Shown here: positions 8,681 through 18,513 of the stretch, piece by piece
Numbering within the stretch: position 1 is the first letter of the stretch
Layout of the letters: each line of letters begins with the position of its first letter
Assembly (NCBI GenBank): GCA_032718475.1
Contig: JAUCBJ010005519.1
Span: 1-22,500 of the forward strand
Source of the DNA: Nemertoderma westbladi
Taxonomy: Eukaryota > Xenacoelomorpha > Nemertodermatida > Nemertodermatidae
Direction: 5' to 3'
DNA: 22,500 nucleotides
Notes under the pieces: model-generated
Databases searched by the model: none
The model's input: only the letters and a program-made list of their open reading frames with translations
Told to the model about the DNA's origin: nothing
Program-made: the position numbers and the translations under genes

Positions 8681-8990
8681 GTCCGGCAGCCACAATGGTA
8701 TACCGAAAATTTTTGGACGGATTAAATTTTTTTGATGTTTTGAGTTCTATAGGTCCCACTTAATGAGGAAATGGCGATTATAACATTTTTGACTTTGGGC
8801 ATTTTGAAATAACGACCTAGTTGCTAAGGACCACGTAATTCTCATTTAAGGCATAGCAACTGCAAACGGCATGTCATAATGGATTGAAATCTTCTACAAA
8901 GTCAATATAGTTCATTTACGAAATAATGACAGTATTTTTTGTCTGATTTTTAGATCCTGTTGCTATGGAGACGGCATTCAAGTTTAGTGT
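8681..8990 (+). repeat. Left long terminal inverted repeat of the 3.3-kb element
   Basis: Pairs with about 11655-11961. The outermost ~13 bases match exactly, and the AAAATTTTTGGACGGATTA block at about 8706 is near-identical in the other end. Matching fades inward. Confidence 0.7.
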
Positions 8991-10031
8991 TACGATTTCA
9001 AACGCCTTTAATTATACAATTAGTTACAAAATATGCACCAAAGTTAGTTAAACTATGTTTATTTTATTAGCGTGGCATTTCTGTAACTTTAGACAAGGTT
9101 AAGAATCTAAATTGGGCTGATATTTATTTCCTAACCTGACATGTTTGAGTGTTAACATAATTATTAAAGATTACAAATTTCAGCGATTATAACATTTAGG
9201 TGATGTTTCTACGGTAACTATATTTGTTATTTCCAGTTTAGCTCCTTTCTACTGTATTGTGCATCTTATTTTATTGTACCCGTATTCATAAATCGATACC
9301 GTAAGGGATAGTACAGATAAAGTGCATAAGTACCTTAGCAAAGTAGATTAGAGTGGATTCTACTGTACAGTATAGTATGTTCCTGTGTTCCAACGTACGA
9401 TATATATAATAATATTTATAATATACCAAATTTTGAGTTGGGCACTACAGTACTTTTTCTCGGGTGACCATTTCGATATGGAGAATTGGGTTTGGAATTC
9501 ATAACTATTGATGATCATTAGTTATGATTATTAGTTAGGCCTATGATTTATCAATGAGTTAGGCATCACATTTAGTGTTTTCTTTATGGAATAGCTAGTG
9601 AGTTTCCAGGTCTCTGCATTTAAATGGGACTTGTTCTATAGAAAATTGATATACTCGTAGTTTCTTATATGGAATGTTTTTTCATTGACATGAAAATGTC
9701 ATTAGCTTGTTCTAGAAAATTGACATAGTTGTAGTTTCTTATACGTGAGTCGAATTGTTCATTTATTTGTCATCGGTATGTTTTTTTAATGTTTTTTTAA
9801 TAATTAAAATGGTACTGTATGTTTGCGTAGTTCTCTAGAAATATAACAGTTGATGATAGCTAATCGAATTAGGAAACCTAGCAATTACTGTAAAAAATTC
9901 TAAAATGACTAGTACGAACATTCCTATGATATTATGGGGGCCACCTGGAAAAAACAGTAACTATTGTATCTGGTAAAAAAAATAGCTAGTAAAATCTCAA
10001 AACTTGATCATAAAAGTCAATAGATAAAATG

Positions 10032-10091
10032 TAGTTAACGGGCCGGTAACTACATAGTCAACGGGCCGGTACTAGTTAACGGGTCGGGACT
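10032..10091. repeat. Three-copy ~19-bp tandem repeat
   Basis: TAGTTAACGGGCCGGTAAC (10032), TAGTCAACGGGCCGGTAC (10055) and TAGTTAACGGGTCGGGAC (10073) follow one another. GC-rich compared with the surrounding element interior. Confidence 0.75.
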
Positions 10092-10460
10092 AGAGTCATC
10101 CGACTTCCTTACAGGTTGACCTCGGAGTCTACCTAGGTAATGCCAAGCAAACTACAGTATAAACGAATTTAAGTTCCATGAATTGTAAGAAATCCACGCA
10201 TTCACTAGCTATGCTAATTTCCCGACCAAACAGGAATATTGGAATCACATGTGGATGAAGCGGTCATTCTATACTGAGATTGACCAAAAAGGAAATGTCA
10301 AAAGAATGATGACATAGATATCAAGAGTTATATTAGTATTTCAAACCCGGTTTAATGCCTTGCCATTAAAAGTTTTGGCGGGGTCTGCTATTGGTCTACA
10401 TCGAGCTAAATGTATTGACCATGAGTTCCTCAAAGATGTCACTATGTAATTTGGTATTTT

Positions 10461-11191
10461 CCTGTTCAGTACGGTGGACTTACATTAGGGGGGATGCATA
10501 CATTAATGAGTTTCATTGGATCCATAGGAAGTTTAATGGTTGAAACCGGCCTCTTTGCAGTGTATCGTGTGTATTTTGGCGGTGTTTCGAAGACGTTATC
10601 TGGGAAAAAGTTTCCACAGAACATGCGCGCTATGCGCATTTTCGCAGATAAATATTCTATATTTGTTCTATTATTACATTTTTATCTGAGGGAAAGAACA
10701 GGTATAACCAATTAAATTTTCATAAAATCCCCATTAAAAAACCGTACCGCAGTAATAGACGTGGGCGATACAGTAAAAATGCATCGTGGTATCATAGGAA
10801 ATCTTTTGGGAGGCCATGTATTATCTGGGTGTGAAACGGTTGCGAGTATGTTTGGGATTGGCAAAGCGAAAGTCATCAAGGCTTTGGGGAAAGGAGTCAC
10901 TCTTATTTGTTTGGGAGATATGGAAGCACCGCAATCTACAGTCTTAATGGAATGTACTAACTTTATAACTGACTGGTGTGACTGCTATGGATATGACTCA
11001 GACAACATGATCCAGTCACGACAAAAGGTGTGCACAGAAAAAAACAATTACCAGCTGTGCAAAGCTGCAAACAATACCACCAACCACTGACTCCTTCTCA
11101 GAGAACGTGAAAAGAGTCCATTTGCAAGTAATGGTGTGGAAGAACTCAATGGACTATGGAACTTTTCCCAATATTTTACAGACGATTTAAA
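10461..11191 (+). pseudogene. Relic of a widespread uncharacterised invertebrate protein (GGMHxLMSFIG / GCxTV family)
   Basis: The function of this family is not known to me. The first block (in frame from about 10461) reads GGMHTLMSFIGSIGSLMVET, then FGGVSKTLSGKKFPQN and MRAMRI, ending at a stop at 10715. The second (10755-11090) reads KMHRGIIGNLLGGHVLSGCE followed by TVASMFGIGKAKVIKALGKG and LICLGDMEAP. After a frameshift near 11065 a third block reads PPTTDSFSENVKRVHLQVMV and WKNSMDYG. I recall the order LMSFIG...GKKFPQN...SGCxTVxxxxGxGK...LPPTxxxFxxNVxRxHxQxxxWK from many unannotated proteins of cnidarians, echinoderms and other invertebrates. It is broken between blocks 1 and 2 (stop or lost intron) and between 2 and 3, and shows no start. 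Its position inside an inverted-repeat element suggests capture or a transposon-borne gene. Confidence 0.62.
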
Positions 11192-11654
11192 ATGCCTTGT
11201 AATGGCTCAGTAGAACTCAATAAAATTAATTCAGTATCGTTATACTTGTATGAAAATTAATTTAATTATATTAAAAACATTTAAGGGAAAGGAGCAGGTT
11301 ACAGTGACGGTGTTTTCTAACCAAAACAATAAACTATGCATTATTTCACTTGCGGTCAATTAGCGCTGAAGATCACTATTTTCACTTGCGGTCAAAGTGC
11401 GCCACTATCTGAAACAAGCAGGAAACAAATTATTTATATATACATTTTAAAGTAATAATTTGTTGTCAAGGTTTGAAATGCTTCCGATAAATTACTGTGG
11501 TTTCCATGAAAACAGGTATTTGTTGCTAAACATATTTCTACACAAAATTGATGTGGTGCATATTATTTAAGGAAACATATTTTTAATAAAGTGCACAGAC
11601 GAAACAAAAAACTCATGAGTGTCAGTAGGCATAGTAGTTTTTCCTTGGAAAGAT

Positions 11655-11961
11655 AGACCGATAGTTGTAGTGCCTTCGTTACCATAGCAACACTTCAATA
11701 GTTTCTCTAAAATTTTCATATTTTCCATCAAAATTACAACCAGTTCAAGCCCACCAGTTAATCGCCATTCTGATTGCTAAGCTTTCAAAGAAATTGCTGT
11801 AGTCCATAGAAACGGGTCATTAATTCAAATTGCCCAAGGTGTCAAAGTCCATAAATCACTTTTTTATGTTAAGAGGGACCCCTAGACACCAAAACATCCA
11901 AAAAATGTAATCCGTCCAAAAATTTTCGGTTGGGCCAAAAAGAGGTACTTGGCTGCCGGAC
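11655..11961 (-). repeat. Right long terminal inverted repeat of the 3.3-kb element
   Basis: Reverse complement of the left end: GTCCGGCAGCCA, then about 15 extra bases relative to the left arm, then CCGAAAATTTTTGGACGGAT. The two arms have diverged noticeably, suggesting an old insertion. Confidence 0.7.
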
Positions 11962-11963
11962 TA

Positions 11964-12576
11964 AATGCAATTAAATCAATTAGCACAATAATTAATTAGT
12001 AACGACGCCAGACAATAACATTTCACCAAAGTTCCACTCAACAGTTTCTCCACCGCCGTTCCCCGTTCGTTTCACCGATCACCACGCCTCGTTGGCCCCG
12101 CCCCAATCACTGGCTGCCCTGTGGCGGGAGTGGCAGTGGACGCAACTGCGGCGGAAGGTGTCGTAGCCGCCCACTCGTCACCGGCCCAGTCCTGACCTAA
12201 TCACGCAGTCGGTTGGGTTGGGTCTTCATATCGGCGTGGTTCCCCTCAATCCGGAGCCGTCCCCGAATCCGAGTCAGGCGTTATTCTAGAATATTAATTA
12301 TTATTCAGCTGAGCGTTTAAAACTCTACATAATATTGTTTTTTCATTACCCATAATTAATATTCTAGAATTGAGTAAAAAAAAACATTAGAATTATAGCG
12401 ATTTACGTCACAAAATTTACTTACACCTTAGTATTTTGATAATATTTCCGGAAGTTCTTGGTGAAATTCCCTAAAATCGATCCCCTAAAAATGTTGTATT
12501 AAGGATTATGATGTATTTTCAATCTATATAATGTTGTATAACTATTTGTTTATGATCGGGTCGCAATTGTCCTAAC
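11964..12576. other. GC-rich island and small hairpin, no gene
   Basis: 12040-12275 is strikingly GC- and CpG-rich compared with its AT-rich surroundings. Neither strand gives a protein I recognise. It may be an untranslated end of an unidentified retroelement or a remnant CpG-rich promoter. At 12284-12369 a perfect 17-bp inverted pair (TTCTAGAATATTAATTA / TAATTAATATTCTAGAA) encloses 52 bases, a MITE-like hairpin. Confidence 0.5.
12284..12369. repeat. Small hairpin with 17-bp perfect arms
   Basis: Arms at 12284-12300 and 12353-12369 are exact reverse complements with a 52-base loop. Could be a miniature inverted-repeat element or a local palindromic duplication. Confidence 0.75.
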
Positions 12577-12725
12577 TTCCCTTAGATCATCATAATGATT
12601 ATGGGGTGATAGTAACTCCATCTACTGGCTCCAGAAGTCGATGAAATCCTGCCAAGTATCTAACTGATCTAGACTTTGCTGATGACTTAGGAGTACTCTC
12701 AGAATCACTAGAGGGAGCCCATCGG
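12577..12725 (+). pseudogene. Short inverted copy of the LINE reverse-transcriptase catalytic region
   Basis: Plus-strand sequence that repeats, in reverse orientation and at roughly 95% identity by eye, the minus-strand LINE segment 13507-13648. It encodes TGSRSR, a stop, NPAKYLTDLDFADDLGVLSE and SLEGA, including the FADD catalytic loop. It lies only about 55 bases from the 3' end of the main LINE copy. Confidence 0.85.
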
Positions 12726-12780
12726 CAGGCACCTCTACTACTACTAGGATCGATCGGCATGCTGCATTGCAGCTGCATTT

Positions 12781-14585
12781 TTAAGAATGCTGTGCCGGCT
12801 TATCGACAAAATTGCACCACCACAATTCCCTACCACCCATGACATTTGCTAGATCATCCGCATCTTCAAGGCCAGTGTCCTTTAAGATGCATCTCAAGAA
12901 AGTCATGGACTGTCCACCATGCTTATTCACTCCATGAGGCTGCCAAAGTACAAGATTATGCACTGGCTGGTCCTCACGGCGAAAGCAATGTCCTGCAAAG
13001 CGGAGGCGATTTTGTTCTAGTGTCAAGGAACCAATGAGACACCTCCAATGTTATATAGTGTCTGGTTGGAGATGTGTGCATTGTACTTGACACAATGAAC
13101 CCGGCGTAGCATTCTTGTGAATGTGCCATCCAGAGATTTGGTGTCCTCAGCAGTTAGAGCCCAGCATGGACTCTCATAGAGAAGTACTGGAACTACTGCT
13201 GCTCTAAATAATCGGACCTTAAGTTTCCGATTAATTCTCGGTGACTTCCAAATCCTGGAAAGCCTATTCAAGGCTGCCCAAGCCTTTCCCTTACGTATTC
13301 GAAGGTCCTCACCTGACTTCCGGATCCATGATCCCAGGTAACAGAAGTCATCCACATGCTCAAGCATACCATCTTTTGAGCTTATGCTCATCCGATCAGA
13401 GACTTGCTGAGGACTTTCAAAGTTAACTGTCAAAATTTTGGTCTTTCTGGCGTTAATAAAAAGACCAACACTAGAAGCAGCATGTTCTAATGAGCTGAGG
13501 AGCCGTTGGGCTCCCTCTAGTGATTCTGAGAGTACTCCTAAGTCATCAGCAAAGTCTAGATCAGTTAGGTACTTGGCAGGATTTCCTCGACTTCTGGAGC
13601 CAGTAGGTGGAGTTATCATCACCCCATCATCATTATGATGATCTAAGGACATGCGTAGAACATAGTCAACAACAATTATGAACAAGAATGGTGCAAGTGT
13701 GTCTCCCTGGAGGACGCCCCATAATACTTCAAATGGTTCTGTGTCACCATCAACAGTAGACACAAATGTTGTCGAACCATCGTATACTGATCTGTTTGCT
13801 GCAATAATTTCATCAGGAATCCCATATAATGAAAGTATGCTGAACATACGTGAGCGAGAGACTGAATCAAAGGCCTTGAAGAAGTCAACAAAGATAACAG
13901 CCAGATGCCTGTCTTTCTTTTTTGATAACTCTTCAATTATCCTTCTAAGTGCCAAAATGGGCTCCATGGTCACACGACCTTTACGGAACCCATTCTGATT
14001 TCCATGGAGCAGTCTCTCAATGGGATCCCTGATGCGATTTAATAGAATTCTATTGTATAGCTTTGCAGCAATCGTGATCAATGAGATTCCCCGAAAAGAA
14101 CCATAGAGTGTTAGGTTGCCCTTCTTGGGAACTGGCACCAACTTATTTGTTTTCATTTCTTGTGGGACTCTTGTTGTTCGGTACATGTCTACTATGATGG
14201 GATAGGTGAGCTTTAAACACTCAGGTATTTTAAAGACCTCAGGGGGAACACCATCTACTCCACTGGCACGATTGGTCTTAATGCTCTTTGCAGCAGCCTT
14301 CACTTCTGTAAAGGAGATATCACCAATGGGAATATCTGGGAGTACAGACTCAGACACTTTTACTTCTATAAAGTTATCAGGCAATACCCTGTCATTATTA
14401 AGGAGCTTTTCAAAGTGGGCCTTCCAACCATTGAGGCGATCGGCTGGTGATTCAGCCTTAACCTTGGTGGTTGGTTGGCTTTTTCGACCAGCAAGCAAGT
14501 TGATCGATCTCCATGCCTGGGGGATGATTGCCTGCTGTCGTCAGCATCATTGATGGCATCAACCTGTTGGTTTATTAGATCCTGT
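12781..14585 (-). pseudogene. RTE-like LINE reverse transcriptase, 5'-truncated, near-intact RT domain
   Basis: The open frame 14498-13023 (491 codons, no ATG at its start) is a reverse transcriptase that copies LINE RNA at a nicked target. Visible motifs: the ASGVDGVPPEVFK finger region (78-90), NQNGFRKGR (168-175), motif A VIFVDFFKAFDSV (201-213, catalytic Asp205), motif B GVLQGDTLAPFLF (261-273), motif C LDFADDLGVL (314-323), INARKTKIL, and thumb/connection with VPVLLYESPCWALT. A frameshift near 13023 leads to the C-terminal LRFAGHCFRR...LVLWQPHG segment, closing at 12781. Upstream, after another frameshift near 14520, AWRSINLLAGRK and INQQVDAIND extend coding to about 14585, where a microsatellite begins; the endonuclease is missing. 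RTE-like assignment is from motif style. A typical 5'-truncated insertion, relatively young judging from the single long frame. Confidence 0.88.
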
Positions 14586-14591
14586 AAATTA

Positions 14592-14675
14592 AACTGTAAC
14601 AGTAACTGTAACAGTAACTGTAACAGTAACTGTAACAGTAACTGTAACAGTAACTGTAACAGTAACTGTAACAGT
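14592..14675. repeat. 12-bp microsatellite (AACTGTAACAGT)7
   Basis: Seven near-perfect copies. Each unit is almost self-complementary (ACTGT/ACAGT), so the array could extrude hairpins. It abuts the truncated 5' end of the LINE. Confidence 0.95.
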
Positions 14676-14679
14676 ACTG

Positions 14680-14919
14680 TACTGTAGTCGTAGCGCTATA
14701 GATAATAAAGAATTATGTAAAATAAAACAAGGTAAACACAAACTGTAAACAATAGCTAAATTACAATTAATACATCCTTTTTAATCAATTGTCATGGATA
14801 TTCAATGTCATCACTTTCTAGTTTTAATGTACTTATGGTAACACAGTTTGATATTATGATATTTGGGTACAGAAAGTTATTATAATATAATGCAAGAATA
14901 CTATGTCTGTACAACTTAC
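14680..14919. other. AT-rich non-coding stretch
   Basis: No gene recognised. If the exon at 14920-15039 is real, this would be the start of its intron. Confidence 0.35.
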
Positions 14920-15039
14920 TGTAGAACTTCTATCAACTAACTGGTCGGGGATGTCTTTTACATTGATTTTCCAAGGACGACATTTTATAACCCCACTTTC
15001 TGTATATTTATTTATCAAACTCTCCATTTTTCTCAACAT
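14920..15039 (-). CDS. Possible 40-codon first exon with consensus splice donor
   Basis: From the minus-strand ATG at 15039 the frame reads MLRKMESLINKYTESGVIKC then RPWKINVKDIPDQLVDRSST and meets a consensus donor GTAAGT (14919-14914) in phase 0. The composition is protein-like (mixed charge, one Trp, no low complexity). It starts about 145 bases inside the TTAA inverted end, the usual place for a transposase first exon. I do not recognise the family and no second exon is visible, so it may equally be chance. Confidence 0.3.
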
Positions 15040-15187
15040 TTTGCACTTCTAGGTAAATTGTCGGAGGTTTAGTAAATTAAACTTTATAATGATAAGAATT
15101 TAAAATAAAAACAACAAGTTTGATATAATTTCTATACTAGTTAGTTATATAACAACGCGCCACTGCAACCTGCTCCTTTCCCTTAAG

Positions 15188-15218
15188 AGATTGGGGGGGG
15201 GGGTAGCACCCCCAATCT
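15188..15218. repeat. G-run hairpin next to the TTAA end
   Basis: AGATTGGGGG (15188-15197) and CCCCCAATCT (15209-15218) are perfect inverted arms around an extended G run of 11 bases. It directly follows the TTAA at 15183-15186. Confidence 0.75.
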
Positions 15219-16182
15219 GAACCTCACATTTTTGTGTCTCTGGACCCTAAAATTGGGTGAAAATTATTTTTTGTGCTACTAAACATCGTCTAGACTGTGT
15301 GAGGATAACCAAACCAAATATTTTTAAAATTGGCCCCAAAATGGCTCCGTAATGGCCAAAAGTGCCTTTTTGCGCCAAGGGCTATTTCTCCACCAATATT
15401 TGTTGAAATATTGTCGAAATTTGTAATATAAGTTGAGAAGAACCCTGCATCCAATTCTTCTGAACAAATTTTACCTCAAATGCTCTAGAGCCTTTTTAGA
15501 ACAAAAAGGCCCCAAAAAGGGGCTTTTTTTTAGCATTTTTGATATAAAAAGGCTCCAGGGAATTTCCAACCAAATTTGATCAGAAGAAGTATGGAGAAAT
15601 GTATTCTTAACAAGTGTATCACATTTCAACTCATTTCAGTTAAAATTGGCGGAGAAATAAATAGCCTTCTTCATGAAAAAACCTCATTCTGAGATATGGG
15701 TGTTTAAAGTTTAAGGAACAATTCAAACCTTCCCGCTATTTTAGATAATACCATTTTTCTATGTTCAACAATAACTTTGTCAAAAATGAATGAAATTCAA
15801 CGAAATTTTTCATGCTTGCTAAACAGATAACTAGTAAAACAACGTTTTAGCAATTTTATCATATCTGATACCGTGAGAGCCTTTTTTATGAAAAGGGCCC
15901 CGTACAATTGTAAAATATAGTGCTGTTCGAAGGCTTGTCAAAAATCAGACTAGCTCTTACGTTTTGGGTGATAACTTAAGTTTGAAAAAAGATATGAGAA
16001 AACTGCTTGCAGATTTGAAATCTCCATTAAATTCTGCATATGATAGAATATAATTTTTTTTGTCAATTTCCAAAATAGAGCTTGTTAATTGATGTAAGTT
16101 TATTTTTCTTAATTTAATTGACTTTTGTGTCATTTCGTGGTTTGGTCCCCTGATAATGCCTTCTAGCATGAGGCAAAACAAA
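15188..16182. repeat. AT-rich dispersed repeat candidate
   Basis: About one kilobase with no gene: runs such as AAAAAGGCCCC / GGGGCTTTTTTT (inverted, about 15505-15530), repeated GAGCCTTTTT words and a TTTAAAGTTTAA...CTTCCCGC block (15702-15735). The same block, preceded by GAGATA-TGG, recurs at 22287-22320, and both regions begin with a long G run. I infer two diverged members of one repeat family. Confidence 0.5.
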
Positions 16183-16706
16183 CCGGTCCTCGGAAACCGA
16201 ACGTCATCTGCTGATCATTGATGATTGCAGGCCACCGTCACCGGTCCTCGGAAACAGAACGTCATCTGCTGATCATTGATGATTGCAGGCCACCGTCACC
16301 GGTCCTCGGAAACAGAACGTCATCTGCTGATCATTGATGATTGCATGCAACCGGAAACAGAACGTCATCTGCTGATCATTGATGATTGCAGGCCACCGTC
16401 ACCGGTCCTCGGAAACAGAACTGTCATCTGCTGATCATTGATGATTGCAGGCCACCGTCACCGGTCCTCGGAAACAGAACGTCATCTGCTGATCATTGAT
16501 GATTGCAGGCCACCGTGACCGGTCCTCGGAAACAGAACGTCATCTGCTGATCATTGATGATTGCAGGCCACCGTCACCGGTCCTCGGAAACAGAACGTCA
16601 TCTGCTGATCATTGATGATTGCAGGCCACCGTCACCGGTCCTCGGAAACAGAACGTCATCTGCTGATCATTGATGATTGCATGCAACATCCAGGCCACCG
16701 TCACAG
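16183..16706. repeat. 58-bp tandem repeat array, about nine units
   Basis: The unit begins CCGGTCCTCGGAAACAGAAC and ends GCAGGCCACCGTCA. Most units are nearly identical; one near 16340 lacks about 20 bases (ATGCAACCGGAAAC junction), one has an extra T (GAACTGTCATC), one reads CCGTGACC, and the last ends in an ATGCAACATC variant. It lies about 100 bases beyond the 3' end of the transporter gene. Near-identity implies recent amplification or gene conversion. Confidence 0.95.
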
Positions 16707-16807
16707 TTTTTCTTTAGTAACCAGTGTTTATGTATACCTACCAGTTTGAGGTGACCTATTGTTTGACTGAATAATAAACCACTTGATGATTTTTAAGCAA
16801 CTATTAG

Positions 16808-16813
16808 TTTATT
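16808..16813 (-). terminator. Polyadenylation signal of the transporter gene
   Basis: AATAAA on the minus strand, 37 bases after the stop codon at 16850. A short 3' untranslated region of this sort supports the transporter frame being a real gene end. Confidence 0.6.
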
Positions 16814-16849
16814 AAACATAGAAATTATGATAACAAATATGAATTGAAA

Positions 16850-18226
16850 CTACCGTCTCCCGCGCTTTACTGCTAGTAAATACATAATAGTAAATGTAAT
16901 GAAAACAAGTGTAGACACACCAGTCACCACATACGTAAAGGTTACAGGGCCGTAATATTCTAACAGAAACCCAGTCAGCCATTGCAACACAACTCCACCA
17001 ATAGCAGCGCCAGTACATTGAAACATAAACATCACACTTGTCATCTGAATATACTGACTCATCCACCCTGTCACTAGAGGTGATAATGGACTCTTTGAAG
17101 CAGCGAATAAACAACTGAATATCCCAAAGGCTGTGACGTCATTATAAAGAACAGTTAGACCAATAGAGCTGGCTAGTGCAGTTGAACAGTAAAAGAACAT
17201 TAATATGGAATATGGAACACAATAACTCAGAAAAAATGCGCTACATCGTGATATTGTAAATATAACCCAAAAAGTAGAGAGAGCCATAGAGGCCACATCT
17301 TTACTAAAATGTAGTTCGCTTGTTTCTACATAGGTAAATACATATTTACCAAAAGTTAGTTCACCACCAATTATGACAAAATCAAATAGAATTGTGCAAA
17401 TAATCATTTGTATCCCGAACATCCTGTCCCCATCAGCGATGAGTTCCGGTCTGAAGACGTCGAGAAAGTTTGATCGCTGTTGAGACGACGAATCGAAGGG
17501 GTCTGGTGTTTCTATTAGATAGAAAACAAGGAAAACCAACGACAGTGAAATAGAAATTAGTCCGACTATTAAGTAAGGGACATCGATACCTGGATGTGAG
17601 TCATCTACAGTCGTAGACCTTGAAATGTCGGTGACATCTTTTATATAAGAGTTTGATAGAATAACAACTATAGTGCTTCCTAAACCAAAACCAGCGTGCA
17701 TAAGACTGTTAAATCCTCCTGGGTTGTTTTTCCACAATAGAAGTATGGAGGGGCCACACCCTGTACTCATTATGCCAGCAGATTGACCTGTAATGTACAT
17801 CAACATTGCCAATACCCATAACCGATTGGTCCACGGTATAAATATTGTTGCCACACCAGCAGAAATCAAAGCCAATGCGATTCCCGCATCGCGAAACTTG
17901 GTGAATCTATCGAGGAGTACCCCCCCGACGACGCTTCCAATAAACATACCGAAGGACCGCGCACTCAGACTGCGCGCAATCTCCTCGTAGTTCGAACCTA
18001 CTCTCTCTTGTAGGTCAGGTAATGTTGGACCAAATATCTCTCCATTCAAACCAGTACTGAAAAAAACTAGACATAACGATACTGTCTTGACCAAGCGGTA
18101 AATATGTTGTGGCGTAGTCAGTATTATGTTTCCATCCAGAACAGCTGTAGTTTCAGGTGAAACATCAATTATTCGTTCTCTATCATTGGGCATTTCTTCA
18201 AAATAATATGTCGTCATAAAAAACAT
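16850..18226 (-). CDS. Major facilitator superfamily transporter, MFSD4/NaGLT1-like
   Basis: A 458-residue multipass membrane transporter. Hydrophobic segments number twelve, at roughly residues 45-65, 90-108, 114-131, 136-160, 173-195, 217-240, 271-295, 311-333, 337-360, 364-388, 396-420 and 428-452, with the long central loop at 241-268 expected between helices 6 and 7. The hallmark after helix 1 is GLNGEIFGPTLPDLQERVG (59-77), and the helix 2-3 loop carries GGVLLDRF (101-108), the MFS motif A. These resemble the MFSD4/sodium-dependent glucose transporter 1 branch, which moves sugars or related small solutes; the substrate here is not inferable. Starts are possible at residues 1, 4 or 12 (MPNDRER); the last looks most natural for a cytosolic N-terminus, and an AG just before it could be a splice acceptor. 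The frame is intact, without decay, in contrast to everything around it. Confidence 0.85.
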   Translation of the reverse strand: MFFMTTYYFEEMPNDRERIIDVSPETTAVLDGNIILTTPQHIYRLVKTVSLCLVFFSTGLNGEIFGPTLPDLQERVGSNYEEIARSLSARSFGMFIGSVVGGVLLDRFTKFRDAGIALALISAGVATIFIPWTNRLWVLAMLMYITGQSAGIMSTGCGPSILLLWKNNPGGFNSLMHAGFGLGSTIVVILSNSYIKDVTDISRSTTVDDSHPGIDVPYLIVGLISISLSLVFLVFYLIETPDPFDSSSQQRSNFLDVFRPELIADGDRMFGIQMIICTILFDFVIIGGELTFGKYVFTYVETSELHFSKDVASMALSTFWVIFTISRCSAFFLSYCVPYSILMFFYCSTALASSIGLTVLYNDVTAFGIFSCLFAASKSPLSPLVTGWMSQYIQMTSVMFMFQCTGAAIGGVVLQWLTGFLLEYYGPVTFTYVVTGVSTLVFITFTIMYLLAVKRGRR

Positions 18227-18513
18227 ATAATATCTTCAAGGTATTCAGTAAATATGTAACAAACAAGATTTCTAATAGAGAAAAATAACAAATGGCTGAA
18301 ACCTATTTCAACTTTTCTAAGTAATAAAATAATATTTAATTTATTCAAATTAAAAAAACTCACATAAAACTGGAATGCAAACAAGGTATCTGATGATATG
18401 AACTCAGAAGTGGTTACCGTGAGAGAAGATTTCAGACCATTTCGATTTGACCTTTCGTATTCGGAGGCTGTAGATGTGGATTCAGTAGCTGAAGTTTTCC
18501 ACATGACCAATAA
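18227..18513. other. Upstream region of the transporter gene
   Basis: Contains a minus-strand ATG frame of 47 codons (18504-18364, starting MWKTSATESTSTASEYERSN) that ends at a GTGAGT donor (18363-18358). It could be a 5' exon of the transporter, encoding a Ser/Thr-rich N-terminus, but the donor phase (0) does not fit the AG available before the transporter frame. Otherwise AT-rich, with no clear promoter. Confidence 0.3.

Larger units (their letters stand above)
8679..11963. mobile_element. DNA-transposon-like element with long inverted ends and TA duplication
   Basis: The left end reads TA-GTCCGGCAGCCA (8679) and the right end TGGCTGCCGGAC-TA (to 11963). Inward, both share CCGAAAATTTTTGGACGGAT, then a T-rich run, GATGTTTTG and GGTCCC, with lower but continuing similarity for about 300 bases (both have GTTGCTATGG at a similar depth). 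A TA target duplication fits Tc1/mariner-like or other TA-targeting elements. The only protein relic inside (about 10461-11191) is not a recognisable transposase, so this may be a non-autonomous element or one that carries a host-like gene. 8764-10450 otherwise shows no supportable gene. Confidence 0.72.
11281..15186. mobile_element. Possible TTAA-flanked element (22-bp inverted ends)
   Basis: TTAA-GGGAAAGGAGCAGGTTACAG at 11281 and its reverse complement ending in TTAA at 15186 match at 21 of 22 bases (11285-11306 and 15161-15182). TTAA duplications are typical of piggyBac and Kolobok transposons. The span overlaps the right end of the TA-flanked element (8679-11963), so the two cannot be simple nested insertions. 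The only candidate transposase piece is the small exon-like frame at 14920-15039. The two ends could instead come from separate copies of one family. Confidence 0.5.

Noticed and set aside
16183-16706. CRISPR-like array
   Set aside because: Whole 58-bp units repeat, including the would-be spacer parts.
18364-18504. 5' exon of the transporter gene
   Set aside because: It has an ATG and a good GTGAGT donor, but phase 0 does not agree with the available acceptor before the transporter frame. Transcript data would be needed.
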